A stretch of 64,000 nucleotides of DNA. Source: Ectocarpus siliculosus (Eukaryota; Sar; Phaeophyceae; Ectocarpales; Ectocarpaceae). Each line of letters begins with the position of its first letter. Position 1 is the first letter of the stretch. Under the pieces are notes generated by a model. That model was not told the origin of the DNA and searched no databases. It was given only the letters and a program-made list of their open reading frames with translations. Below are positions 12,951-23,390 of the stretch, piece after piece. Made by a program: the position numbers and the translations under genes. The stretch lies in assembly GCA_000310025.1 (NCBI GenBank), contig FN649728.1:4883129-4947128 (forward strand). Direction: 5' to 3'.

Positions 12951-14112
12951 TACACAATAATAAACACCAATACACGGCAATATCATGCTGGACTGATGCC
13001 ACGCCAGTTCGTTAGTCAGCGCAAATGTTCCACCTCCCATACAAAGTGAAAGGCACGCGTCGCTACAAATGACTACAACACGCCCGTGGCGGACGACCAC
13101 ACTAACTAATTGGCGTAGGCCGCACGCTCGCAAATACTCAAGTAAAAGAAAACTTACGCAGTGGCTGGACGACCTATACACAGCAAACGACGTGAATTTG
13201 GCAGCTTTGTCACACGCGGGGAAGACGATGAAAAACAACCCCGAAGAAATGCTGAAAACCGTTACGCGGAGCTTCCAGGGTTGGTTTGAAATACCTCGGA
13301 ATACAAACTACAAACATCGATGTTGCCACGATCCGTAAGATCGGCGAACAAGCCCATGAATGTCACGAATTCAAAACATACGCAGCCTGCGAAGAAATAC
13401 TACCAAAGCGATGTCATCAAGCAACCTCTACGCAGTTTAACCACATGCAACCATCGGGACAGGCAAGGCACCCCCAACACTAGGCAACGCGGTCGACAGT
13501 GACTTACCTACACATGTAAGAGCAGGCACGCCACAACCAAATCAACGTGCAGCATGCTGACGAATGTACACGAAGCAATCAGCGAAGAAATTCTATCAGC
13601 ACACGACAAGATAGACCTCAACTCAAACAAATGAAGCACAAATGCGAAAGAAATCAGGGAAGAATGCCATCAATACGCAAACAAGACGGCCTTCACTCAA
13701 CTCAAACGACGTACCAGGCAGCTGTATTGTTGCTTCAACTGACCCCGAACCTTTTTCGGCAGACCCAGCAGCCGCAGCTCGGATTCGACAAACTGCGACG
13801 CGGCATTCCAGAGCTTTGGCAGCTATCTCCAGGGGTGTTCTCTTCCTTGTCGAAACTGACCCACTCCACTTCCAGATAAAACCCAGGGCCTTCTTCTACC
13901 ACCGACACGTCCACGATCTCCTCCATCTCGAACTCCCCCTGCGTGAAAGCTGAAAAAATGTTTTAACTCGGCCGTGATTTCAAGAACGGCGTTGGCGTAG
14001 AACCGCAAGTGCTCTACGTGAGCATCGACACGATGTTGTGAACTCCGTACACATGCGGTCTCTCGGCGGTGACAATGATCCACGGCCCCGTCCAGTTCAT
14101 GAGAAGTTTCGA

Positions 14113-14457
14113 CTAATGACCACGCCGGCGAACGCGCGCCCCAAAGACGTGGAACCCCACCACAAAATCAGGCAGGCTCCCAACACGCGCAGACGCTCGG
14201 TGCTTACACCGACTTGCCTGCACCTTGTCGAGAACTTCCTTGTGCAGGTGACGTTGGGCCTCGACCACATGCTGCACCTTCAGCCCCAAAGTCTTCTCGT
14301 CCAGGGCGTTCACCTTCCATGCGGTGCCGGTAAACGTCAAAGTTGACAACGCAGTGCGCGGCGCTCTACCAAACATGACGTGGCCCGTCATCGAACCGTT
14401 TTGTTCGCGGAAAGTTTTGTTCAAGGCCCATTGCACAGCTGGGACCAGACCAACCAT
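14113..14457 (-). pseudogene. Family-1 integrase C-terminal fragment
   Basis: The minus-strand frame reads LVPAVQWALNKTFREQNGSM, then GHVMFGRAPRTALSTL and the helix HVVEAQRHLHKEVLDKVQ, matching the part of integrase after the catalytic core in the better copy at 18.3-20.0 kb. The zinc-binding and DDE regions are absent. The chromodomain (EEGPGFYLEVEWVSFDKEEN, about 13840-13900) follows downstream in a different frame. Confidence 0.65.
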
Positions 14458-15007
14458 GGAATGTCACAGTCCAGCTGGTCTTGGGGTACTTGGGTGAGAC
14501 CCCCAATGCCTGTCGCACGCATCGGGAAGCATGAGCACGGCGCAACCTGGGCGAGGGTGAGACAAGGCAACAGCGCGGGCAACAAGGTCTTGCGCGGCAG
14601 TCCACGCTTCGACCAGCACGGGCGTCCACGCATCCGCAACGATCGCGCGAGTCTAGACCATAAGGCCAAGTGCTGCTCCAAAAACACGCACAATCTCGGC
14701 CACCCGCCGTACAGATGTGCGCAGCCAGTTGACCACCTGCAGGAACTGCATCAGCTCGCCAGCTGTCTCTAGACGCCGGATTGTAGCCAGACCGCTGAAC
14801 CGCTCGGGATCATGCTCGACCTTGCCTTGAGAGCACCTTCTCGCACCAAGTGATACTGATCTCAAAGAACGTGCACTTGTGAGCGGCCACGTAACGGCCA
14901 ACCCTCTCCAGACGTGCAAGAATCAGTTCGAAGTTCGAGGGTGTGAGGCAAGTCGTCTTCATCCATCCCCCCACTACACACGGCACTGTCTACCCAGACG
15001 AAGCAGT

Positions 15008-15331
15008 TCAGCCCCTGCAGGATGCGCGAAAGGGTAACCTGGAAATACGACGTTTCCATATACCTTGCGGCACCCGCTTGGGCGTGTAGAGGCCGCCCGG
15101 TGCAGCGATTGTGAATATTTCCTGCGCCTCCGGAGACAACGGGCACTGCCCATACCCTTGCAACAGATCCGAGCTCCCGTAGAACTTGGCCGCACTGAGC
15201 TGAGCCATACTGGCTTCAGGGTTAGGGATGACACCAGACATCTCCTCTACTTGCTTGTCGGCCGCACGAAAGTCACTCACGAGCCGGTACCCCCCTTTCT
15301 TCGGAGTCGCCATCGCGTCGCGGGCCCGCAC
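15008..15331 (-). pseudogene. Family-1 reverse transcriptase fragment
   Basis: The minus-strand frame reads ATPKKGGYRLVSDFRAADKQ and then SAAKFYGSSDLLQGYGQCPL and YTPKRVPQGI, matching palm/fingers motifs of Ty3/gypsy reverse transcriptases. A frameshift follows the last motif, and the catalytic V(W)VDD region at about 14990-15010 reads FVWVDSAV, so one active-site aspartate is replaced. Confidence 0.7.
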
Positions 15332-15972
15332 GGCCTATATGTTGAGGAGCACCAAACCCAACACGACCAGCGACGCCATGCACCCCGCCAGGCACGTGGT
15401 CTTGATCGGATTGTACACCCGCGTCCGTGCTTTAACCGGTGGCCCTCCGGCCTTGAGGGTGACCCTAGAGGCTCAACGTTCGCGGGAGGGTCGCCATTGC
15501 GCACGGTGGAACACATTCCAACGCTTGCTGATGATGCCTCGCAGACGTCCCACACGCGGTTCCTCCAAGCTAGCCGCAGCCACGGAAGAGAGACAGCGCT
15601 GTCCAACGATGCAGACCGCGTCGATGTCTCCTCCTCAGGGCTCATGTCCATATCTGGGCCTCCCGCTACCAAATGCTCGACCGCTGGATCCGGTCTGGCT
15701 TGCTTCGGGCTTTCGCGCTCCTGCGAAGCATCAACGGCAAGCGAAACTCGGCGGCATTGTTTGTACGCTGCAGTCTCAATACCTGACACGCTAGCGTGCC
15801 AATGCGCACAGGCGCCCAAGCCCTCGTACACATCGATAGTCAACGCCTTCAGCGTCGGGTTGCCAAGAATGACCACCTCATCATTGCCAGGCATGACGGC
15901 AAACGTCCTTGTGGAGATATTGATGCCCTTGTTGTTCCGTCCGAGGGGCTTCCTCTGTTGAATTACGGACAT
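15277..15972 (-). pseudogene. Family-1 pol fragment: protease C-terminal region and linker to RT
   Basis: The minus-strand frame begins near MPGNDEVVILGNPTLKALTI, the conserved end of the family's protease region, then DPAVEHLVAGGPDMDMSPEE, an acidic linker found in every copy. The frame shifts in the arginine/tryptophan-rich tail, where sister copies read as the RT N-terminal helix. No active-site DSG is present in this piece, so the enzyme is incomplete. Confidence 0.6.
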
Positions 15973-16115
15973 GATATACTATTCTCTTCTTCCTTTCTAC
16001 GCCTATCTATAAGGGGGTTAGGGGACTGACTTTTTTCTTCGCACCTGGGGGAGGCCGTGCCTGGGGATCATCTGAGGGAATATGGCTCTCCCCTCCATAA
16101 CTCTGAAGAACCCAG
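15970..16115. repeat. Family-2 LTR fragment
   Basis: It contains GGGGGTTAGGGGACTGAC and CACCTGGGGGAGGC and ends CTCCCCTCCATA, aligning with 8695-8817 of the nested solo LTR. It lacks the TGTGGACAGG start, and its left boundary is the family-1 pol fragment. Confidence 0.5.
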
Positions 16116-16638
16116 GCTGACTGGGCATCTGGAAGCTACTTGTTGATTCCAATACATCGAGTGTTTAAGCGGCGGAGGCAACGACATCGGATGTACGCGT
16201 CAAGGAGCGCATTCTAGAGGGCGATTTGTTGCCTTGCCGAGAGCTCGTGTGGACCAGTGTTCGTTCTGCACTGCACCGGCGGGGTGAGCTGCCAAGTCTG
16301 GCGTTCAGGAGGAGCGTCACGGTAATAGGTGGGCTTCATCAGCAACTTCTACGGTGCCCAAGCCCGACAGAATCTCTCCGCTCTCGGGGTGGCGCGATGT
16401 CATCACCGCTGTAACAAGATCTCTCCGCTACAATATCAGGCGGGAGTTTGAACAAGATCATCGCTGGGACCGTTCAAGATGCCATTTGAGAAGAGTTGGG
16501 CCGTCGGTAGCCTCTCGTGGAGTTTGCTCGTTTAAACCTTTGGGCGTCTTTTGCACCATTGCTCTGGCCATTTATATATTTTCTTTTTCGTCTTCACTTC
16601 AAATCAGCGCTCACAGTACTTACTTGTGCCGTTTAGTC

Positions 16639-16792
16639 CAACCCGTGGTCACACAGAAGGACTCCTCTCCTACCCATCCCTCCTGCGGTACTTTGCCTTC
16701 CATTTTTAACGCTGCAACCCGTGGTCACACAGAAGGACTCCTCTCCCTACCCACCCCTCCTGTGGTACTTTTGCCTTCGATTCTTAATGCGA
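16639..16792 (+). repeat. 76-bp tandem duplication
   Basis: Two copies begin CAACCCGTGGTCACACAGAA at 16639 and 16715 and differ by a few substitutions and single-base indels. The surrounding 16.12-17.24 kb carries no other recognisable feature. Confidence 0.75.
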
Positions 16793-17247
16793 GAAGAGTG
16801 CAGCAGTTTCTTCCCTCTGTGTACACACGAACTAGCACTAGCGCTTTCTACCCAGGTCAGGAACGGAAGCGAGAGAAAAACTCACTTTTGCAAGAAAAGC
16901 TCGCTTACGCCTGCATTCGAACCCCTGGCCCTGACCACTAGAATCATGACATCCTGAACGGCAAATAAACGCCCATGAAATTCGAATACTGCATCTGTCC
17001 AATTCGCAAAACTCAATCGAACCGTGCGCCTACAAGAACCATAACTCAGAACACGCGAAAAGCCTACAAACACCAGTTGGATTTGCATGTGGTCTCAAGC
17101 AAATGCAAGCCACGTACATCGTCGTGCACGCGAACTCGCCCCACACAACGTGACCGCCCCACTTTTTCGTGCGCCGTGAACCGACGCTCCTGTAATACGA
17201 TCGAGAACACGCAAGAAACGCTCGCCAACAAGGGCATGCACGCTCGA

Positions 17248-17524
17248 TATAGACATGCCTCAAGTCAGGCAGGGCCTGGGACCAGTATCCTCCCCCCGTG
17301 GCCTAGGAGGGCTGGTCAATTCACCTCCTTGGTGATGGTAAACACAGTGTATTATTATTGCACACGAGTCTCGTCTCTCTCTCTCTCTCCATCTATCTCT
17401 CTCTCCTGCCAACATGCCAACCAGGCAGATAGAAACCCCAATCTACCATATATTTGACATGCATACATATCCAACGGCAGCTTCCCACCGTGAACTACTG
17501 CTACCCAGGTGCGCTGCGTCCACA
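17248..17524 (-). repeat. Family-1 3' LTR of the minus-strand element
   Basis: This full-length LTR of 277 bp reads (minus strand) from TGTGGACGCAGCGCACC at 17524 to GGCATGTCTATA at 17248. It is preceded on that strand by the purine-rich TTTGGGGGCAT. It contains a GA/CT microsatellite at about 17372-17404. Its inverted near-identical partner is 24581-24849. Confidence 0.85.
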
Positions 17525-18288
17525 ATGCCCCCAAAGCGTATTACTACCGGAGTAGACACTAATCAGCTTGAACTCAAACAGCAGTAGGCACCTGGTTGTA
17601 CTCAAGAAGAAAACGACAGCGGTGTTTGTGAATGATAAACACCCGTACACGGCGATATCATGCCTGACTAAATCATGCCACACCAATTCGTCAGTCAGCC
17701 CAAGTGTTCAACCTCCCATTTAAAACGTAGAATGCCCCATTCAACAGTGAAGGACCTCGACGCTTCAAACGACAAACACGCACGTGTCGGACGACCACAC
17801 AAGATTGGCTAAGTCCGGTAGACACGCGTACAGAGAAACTTACGCAATGGATGGATGACCAACACACCGCATACAACGCGAAACGGGCAAAGTTGCCACA
17901 CGCAAGGAAAATGATGAAAAACAACAACAACCCAGAGGCAACGCCGAAAACTGTTACGAGGCGCTTCAAGGAAATGAGTTGAAATATCTCGAAATGCCAA
18001 ACATACATGGCGAAACGATCGGCACGATCGTTGAACAAGCCAATGTCGCGAAATTCGACAAACGTACGTAGCTCGCGAAGAAGTACGACCAACACGCTGT
18101 CATAAGGCGGCCCCCACGCAGTTCAATCACATGCAAAAGACAGGCACGCCACAACATAAATGCGCGGCAAGCTGAAGAATGTACAGAAACAGTCAGCGAA
18201 GAAATGCTATCAATGCTCCACAAGATAGCCCTCACTCAACTCAAACAAATGAAACACAAATGCGAAAGAAGTCAGCGAAGAAATGCTA

Positions 18289-18927
18289 TCAATGCTCGAC
18301 AAGATAGCCCTCACTCAACTCAAACAAATAATCACAGGGCAAGCCGTATTGTTGCTTCAACTGAGCCCGAACCTTTTTCGGCAGACCCAGCCGCCGCAGC
18401 TCGGATTTGACGAACTGCGGCGCGGCATCCCACATCTTGGACAACTCTTCCCAGGTGTTCTCTTCCTTGTCGAATCCGACCCACTCTACTTCCACGTCGA
18501 ACCCAGGGCCATCGTCCGCCACCGACATGTCCACGATCGTCGCCATCTCGAACTCCCCCTGCGTGGAAGCATGCTGAAAGACCTCCTTCACCTCGGCCGT
18601 GATTTCGAGAGCGGCATCGGTGTAGAACCGCAAACGCGCGACATGGACGTCCCGAACTTCCCCTGACACGATGTTCTGGACTCCGTACACATGCAGTCTC
18701 TCGGCGGCGACAATCCTCCACGGTCCCGTCCAGGTCATGAGAAGTTTCGGTGTCGAACCACGCCGGCGAACACGCGCCACCAACACGTAGTCCCCCACCA
18801 CGAACTCCGGCAGGCTCCCAACTCGCGCAGACGCCCGGTGCTTACTTCGACTCGCCTGCACCTTGTCGAGAACTTCCTTATGCAGGTGACGTTGGGCCTC
18901 GACGATGTGCTCCACCTTCAGCCGCAA
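18289..18927 (-). CDS. Integrase C-terminal region and chromodomain (family 1)
   Basis: One open frame of 212 residues. The N-terminal part has HIVEAQRHLHKEVLDKVQAS and a PWRIVAAERLHVYGVQNI segment, the usual beta-barrel region after the integrase core. Residues of about 130-175 form a chromodomain: FDVEVEWVGFDKEENTWEEL with the aromatic W/F positions and the acidic turn conserved. In chromoviruses this domain binds modified histone tails and directs insertion. The frame is separated from the upstream integrase frame (ending near 18948) by a short shift. The last 140 residues recur nearly identically at 23391-23816 on the opposite strand. Confidence 0.8.
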   Translation of the reverse strand: MRLKVEHIVEAQRHLHKEVLDKVQASRSKHRASARVGSLPEFVVGDYVLVARVRRRGSTPKLLMTWTGPWRIVAAERLHVYGVQNIVSGEVRDVHVARLRFYTDAALEITAEVKEVFQHASTQGEFEMATIVDMSVADDGPGFDVEVEWVGFDKEENTWEELSKMWDAAPQFVKSELRRLGLPKKVRAQLKQQYGLPCDYLFELSEGYLVEH

Positions 18928-18947
18928 AGACTTCTTATCCAGGACGT

Positions 18948-19988
18948 CTACCTTCCATTCGGCGCCTGTGGACGAGGCAAAGTGGAGAGCGCGGTGCGTG
19001 GCGCTCTACCAAACATGACGTGGTACGGCGTCGAGCCGTATCGTTCGCGGAAAGCGGTGTTCAACGCCCATTGCACAGCTGGTACCAGATCACTCCAGTC
19101 ACGAGTACTCCTCCGCTCTTCCTGAATCATGGCCTTGAGCGTACGAACCACCTCGCGCATCATGCGCTCGCACGTACCGTTAGACCAGGGAGAGTTGGCG
19201 ACTGAAAATTTCCGGTCAACACCGAGTGCAGTTTCAAAGGCAGCCATCAGGTGATTTTTGGAATGGTAAGCGGTATCACTCACCCAAACCTCCGGCACAC
19301 CCAAGATCTTACACCACGTCAGGAGATGTTGCACAGTCAGGCCGGCAGTGCATGCCCCGGTGGGCTCCAGCCAAACCCAGTTGGACATGTCGTCCATCAT
19401 GACCAAAATGTAATTTAACCCGTCCTCCTCGTCCAAGCCATCATCCCCCAGCGGGCCATTCGCTCTCACGTAGAGGTAGTTAAAATGAACATATTCGCCA
19501 GGGCGCGTGCCATGGACGGTCTCGTCAAGCGGGCGAGGCACCTTTTCTCCCGCCTTAGAGTCCATGCAATGCAGGCACTGCTTGACGAAGTCAGTGACAT
19601 GCTCTTCCATCAGAAACCAGCAACAGTACTCGGACAGGCGCTGCAAGGTGGCGACGGCGCCACGATGCCCGGCTTCTTTCATGTGCGCACAGACTATCAG
19701 TCGCACCCGCAACATACTCGCCTGATCTAGAATCCAAAGCATGTCTCGCCCGTTCATGCCCACGCGAAACAATCCCTCGTCATCCAGAGTCGCCGTCCCT
19801 ACCGCCGTCGAAAATAACGTGGCAGGCCCGGCAAGCGCGCCGAGCTTACTCAGCGCCGCTTGTTGTGCATCACGTACTACTTGCTTCGACGGAATGGTGG
19901 CATCAGGTTCGCTGGGGGCGTAAACCGCGGCAGCACGAACACTCACCGACGGCACAGAGACCCACCGCGCAGAAGGTCCCCCCAGCAA
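18948..19988 (-). CDS. Retroviral-type integrase (family 1)
   Basis: An open frame of 346 residues. Residues of about 103-145 carry the HHCC zinc-binding pattern (HMKEAGH ... CLHC). The catalytic triad reads as D in LVMMDDMSNW, D in VWVSDTAYHS, and E in NSPWSNGTCERMMRE, so all three acidic positions appear kept. It is the only integrase in the window with an intact HHCC and DDE set in one frame. The ATG is internal; the true upstream junction to RNase H is a fused polyprotein, so this start is only the limit of the open frame. Confidence 0.8.
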   Translation of the reverse strand: MLGGPSARWVSVPSVSVRAAAVYAPSEPDATIPSKQVVRDAQQAALSKLGALAGPATLFSTAVGTATLDDEGLFRVGMNGRDMLWILDQASMLRVRLIVCAHMKEAGHRGAVATLQRLSEYCCWFLMEEHVTDFVKQCLHCMDSKAGEKVPRPLDETVHGTRPGEYVHFNYLYVRANGPLGDDGLDEEDGLNYILVMMDDMSNWVWLEPTGACTAGLTVQHLLTWCKILGVPEVWVSDTAYHSKNHLMAAFETALGVDRKFSVANSPWSNGTCERMMREVVRTLKAMIQEERRSTRDWSDLVPAVQWALNTAFRERYGSTPYHVMFGRAPRTALSTLPRPQAPNGR

Positions 19989-20076
19989 TTGCGCTCACCC
20001 GAAATGTGCCTGATGATGTAATCGTACTGGCCCAAGACAGCTTTCCACTGGTCCAGGCGCTGAGCCGTGGTTTTCG

Positions 20077-20770
20077 CTACGGCAGACACGCAAGCCTACG
20101 GGTCGAAGATGTACGCGAGATTACGGTGGTCGGTGAAATGTGCACGCTATCTAAAAGCAAATACTCCAACCGCTTGAACGTACTCACAATCGCGTACCCT
20201 TCCTTGTCCACATTGGCCCACCGCTGTTGCGCGCCCTTGAAAGTCCCGCTCAGAAACCCCATCGGTTCATGAGCCATATCCTCCACAGGAACGCCACGAT
20301 CCAGCTGGTGTTGGGGCACTTGCGTGAGAAAGCTCCACCAATGCTCCTCGGATGCATCGGGAAACATGAGGACGGCGCAACCTGGGCGAGGGTGAGACAG
20401 AGCAACGGCACTGGCAACAAGGTCTTGCGCGGCAGTCCACGCTTCGACGAGCGTGGGCGTCCACGCATCCTCAGCGATCGCGCGATTCTCGGCCACGCGC
20501 TTCGTCCGGCTCTTGGCACCAACCAAATGCTGCTCCAGAAACACGCGAAGTGGCCACACAACCTCCGCCATCCGCGGCAGAGACGTGCGCAGCGAGTTTA
20601 CCGCCTGCAGGAACTGCATCAGCTCGCCAGCCGTCTCAGAACGCCGCATTGTAGCCAACCCGCTAAGCCGCTCGGGATCGTGCTCGACCTGATCCTCCGA
20701 GTACACCTTCCCGCACCAACTGATGCTGGTCTTAAAGAATGTGCACTTGTGGGCGGCCACGTAAAGACCA
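20077..20770 (-). pseudogene. RT thumb/RNase H region (family 1)
   Basis: The minus-strand frame reads AAHKCTFFKTSISWCGKVYS, SGLATMRRSETAGELMQFLQ and, in RNase H, AVLMFPDASEEHWWSFLTQV (first catalytic aspartate in PDAS) and FLSGTFKGAQQRWANVDKEG (the glutamate reads as D in VDKEGYAI). The frame drifts after about 20180 in the region that should give the DHR motif. The upstream join to RT is broken by the foreign tract at 20773-21444. Confidence 0.7.
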
Positions 20771-20772
20771 AC

Positions 20773-21444
20773 CCCCCCCCCCCCCGGGGTTTGCCATCGG
20801 GGTTGGGTTTTCCTCCCTTGGCAACGACCTTGTAAAACAAGCCGCCCCCCCCGGTGTTTGCAATCGGGGTTTGGGTTTTCGTCGCTTGGGAACGACGTTG
20901 TACAAAAAGCCCCCCACTCGGGGTTTGCCATCGGGATAGGGTTTTCGTCGCTTGGGAACCAACTCGTAAAAAAAGCCAATTTACTTCGTGAACTCGGGAA
21001 CCAGGGTAACGGTTTTTTTTTTTACCCCGTTTTTTTTTTTGGGGGGAACCAAAAAGGGGGGCCAAGAAAACATGTTGTGGGGGGGCGAAAAACCTCATCT
21101 CCGCGCAACGGGGGATGAACGCACCACGTTGTGTTAAAATGGTCAAGCACCCTCGAGGCAGTTACACAGTGCTTACAACTGTCTCTGGAAGTGAAAGCAC
21201 CAGAAAATAAATTAAGTCATACGTAGCTGTCATCCGTACGCAAGGAAGTAAGCACAAGATGCCGAACACCCTTAGCAGGATGCAGCTCACCCTTCATGCG
21301 ACTCGCCAAATACCTCACGGCGCTTCGCGCTTGGTGATGTGAGAGCCTGGTCCGGTGAGAACCCGGCGTGCTCCGTCCCGGCTTTGTAGGGATGCGAGGT
21401 CAATGGTCAAACGACTGCGGCATGCACGACTATAAGTACACCCC
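20773..21444. other. Foreign low-complexity tract inside pol, vector-like or poorly read
   Basis: Sister copies read straight through this point (GGCCAACCC|TCTCCAGACG), so about 670 bases are extra. It opens with a run of C, then three copies of a 67-bp unit (about 20794, 20861 and 20928) built round TTGGGTTTTCGTCGCTTGGG and ACGACGTTGTA, then homopolymer-rich sequence to about 21110. Fragments resemble the lacZ-alpha/M13 priming region of cloning vectors: ACGACGTTGTA is an exact 11-base match, followed by a GTAAAA-like segment, an AACTCGGGAACC string and GGGTAACGG. Bases 21120-21444 look like ordinary genomic DNA and include a short repeat shared with 32107-32190. Confidence 0.5.
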
Positions 21445-21538
21445 CCCCTCCAGACGATCCAGAATCATGTCGAGGGTGTCAAGCAAGTCGTCTTCATCCA
21501 TCCCCCAATACACGACATCGTCTACCCAGACGAAGCAT

Positions 21539-21847
21539 TCAGCCCGTCCAAGATGCGCGTAAGGGTGGCCTGGGAATACGATGTGGCGTTAAAAATACCT
21601 TGCGGCACCCTCTTGGGCGTGTAGAGGCCGCCCGGCGTAGCAATCGTAAAAGTTTCTTGCGCCTCCGGAGACAACGGGCACTGCCAATCCCTTGCAAGAG
21701 GTCCGAGCTCCCATAGAACTTGGCCGCACTGAGCTGAGCCATACTGGCTTCAGGGTTAGGGATGACACCAGACATCTCCTCTACTTGCTTGTCGGCCGGA
21801 CGAAAGTCACGCACCAGCCGGTATCCCCCTTTCTTCGGAGTCGCCAT
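21539..21847 (-). pseudogene. Reverse transcriptase N-terminal half (family 1)
   Basis: The minus-strand frame reads MATPKKGGYRLVRDFRPADK, IPNPEASMAQLSAAKFYGSS and DLLQG, then shifts frame. The remaining motifs (TPKRVPQGI-like and the WVDDVVYWGMDED active site) can be read at about 21460-21640 in other frames. At least two frameshifts therefore separate it from activity. Confidence 0.65.
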
Positions 21848-21859
21848 CGCGGCGCTGGC

Positions 21860-22500
21860 TCACACGGCCTGCATGTTGAGGAACACCAACCCCAACGCGA
21901 CCAGCGACGCCATGCACCCCGCCAGCCACGCGGTCTTGATCGCGTTGTACACCCGCGGTTGTGCTTTAACCGGGCGCGCTCCGGGCTTACGGGTGACCCG
22001 TAGAGGCTCGACGTTCGCGGGAGGGTCACCATGGCGTAAACCACGGCGGAATGCATTCCAGCGCTTGCTGATGATGCCGCACAGACGCCCTACATGCGGT
22101 TCCTCCAAGCCAGCGGCAGCAGCGGAAGAGACAGCACTGTCCAACGATGCAGACCGCGCCGATGCCTCCTCCTCCGGGCTCATGTCCATGTCGGGGCCTC
22201 GCGCCACCAAACGCTCGACCGCGGGATCCGGCTCGACCTGCTCCGGACCCTCGCGCTGCTGCAGTGCATCGACAGTCAGCGTACCTGGCGGCATTGTTTG
22301 TACGCCGCGGTCTCAACACCCGCGACGCTAGCGCGCGAACGCGCACAGGCCCCCAAGCTCTCGTAAACATCGATACCCAACGCCTTCAGCGTCGGGTTGC
22401 CAAGAATGACCACCTCATCATTGCCAGGCATGACCGCAAACGAGAGCGGTCCACCGACACCAGCCCCCAGCTGGTGTGCAAAGCGATCCGCACGGGGCAT
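21860..22500 (-). pseudogene. Protease C-terminal region and acidic linker (family 1)
   Basis: Two overlapping minus-strand frames hold SFAVMPGNDEVVILGNPTLK (22276-22500) and GPDMDMSPEEEASARSASLD leading to RPVKAQPRVYNAIKTAWLAG (21860-22294), which runs into the RT N-terminal helix. The order matches all other copies. Confidence 0.6.
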
Positions 22501-22505
22501 GCTTT

Positions 22506-23090
22506 CTATGTGACCGCAAGCACGCGGCCGTCCGCAACTTTCAGCTTCCCCGGGTTTTGCATGCCGCCCACGACCTGCACATCAGAAAAAGCAGCTTGCA
22601 GCCTACTCGCGATACCGAATGACATGGTGGTGAGGCCTGATCCAGAATCTACAATCGCAACGGCGTCTATGGCAGTCATATCGGCAGCACCAGGCACCGA
22701 CAAGCTCACTTGGCACCATTTTTCCTGCGAACCAACCGCGATACCTACAGAATCAAACCCAGACATACCTCCGGGCTGAACCCCACGAAACGCCGACACG
22801 AATGGCCCCTCAGAGCCTGGTGGCACCCCCACACCCTCAGACGGCGCTGGAAAAGATGCGGGGGCAGTGGTAGCGGACGGGAACGTGTCGGGCGGCAGAA
22901 AAGGCGTCGGAGCGGCCTGCCCCTTGGGATTCCCCGGAAAAAACAGCCCTACCTCCGACATGGCGTTGGTGAAAATTGGTGGACAATATTCCCCCGGAGC
23001 CTCGTCCCCCTCCTGAAGCCGGCTGCTGCTGCGATTGACCTGGAGAACGCTGTTTCTGCGGCGCGTGCCCCTGGGCACGGTGCGGCCGCT
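22506..23090 (-). pseudogene. Gag-protease junction and aspartic protease core (family 1)
   Basis: The minus-strand frame has a Q/P/S-rich gag tail, then GMSGFDSVGIAVGSQEKWCQ and the protease core TAIDAVAIVDSGSGLTTMSF with the catalytic DSG, and GGMQNPGKLKVADGRVLAVT. In Ty3/gypsy elements this enzyme matures the Gag-Pol polyprotein. The open frame extends past 23093 into the nested element, so its N-terminus is artificial. Confidence 0.7.
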
Positions 23091-23390
23091 GCTTGTGGAC
23101 GCAACGCACCTGGGGAACAGTAGTTCACGGTGGGAAGCTGCCGTTGGATATGTATGCATGTCAAAGATATGGTAGATTGGGGTTTCTATCTGCATGGTTG
23201 GCATGTTGGCAGGAGAGAGAGAGATAGATGGAGAGAGAGAGACGAGTCACGTGTGCAATAATACTACACTGTGTTTACCATCACCAAGGAGGTGAATTGA
23301 CCAGCCCCCCGAGACCAGTCTTGGTGGCGCGTGTTCGCCGGCGTGGTTCGACACCGAAACTTCTCATGACCTGGACGGGGCCGTGGAGGA

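Larger units (their letters stand above)
12955..15970 (-). mobile_element. Degenerate family-1 Ty3/gypsy element, minus strand, integrase deleted
   Basis: Read on the minus strand from 15970 down to 12955 the order is protease-RT linker, reverse transcriptase, RNase H, integrase C-terminus, chromodomain and 3' untranslated region. The left end is cut near 12955 where the 1.2-kb array stops, so no 3' LTR remains. The right end joins a family-2 LTR fragment at 15970. Stops and frameshifts interrupt every domain. Most of integrase is missing: RNase H (LTQVPQDQLD at about 14490) joins integrase C-terminal sequence (LVPAVQWALN) at about 14450. Confidence 0.8.

Noticed and set aside
15065-15961. 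A 298-codon plus-strand open frame
   Set aside because: It is antisense to the recognisable RT and linker of the minus-strand element; high GC gives long shadow frames.
16900-16950. tRNA-like sequence (minus strand TTCTAGTGGTCAGG and GGTTCGAATG)
   Set aside because: The D-arm-like and T-arm-like parts are too close to hold an anticodon arm and no acceptor stem pairs.
18004-18235. Frames of 89-134 codons repeated on both strands at 17.7-18.2 and 23.9-24.4 kb as genes
   Set aside because: They lie in the untranslated region of family 1 and are duplicated only because the arms are inverted copies.
21870-21960. Hydrophobic segment AWLAGCMASLVALGLVFLN before RT as a membrane anchor
   Set aside because: It sits where Ty3/gypsy RTs have an N-terminal helix leading to the PKK..RLV.DFR motif, and it is conserved in all copies as part of RT.
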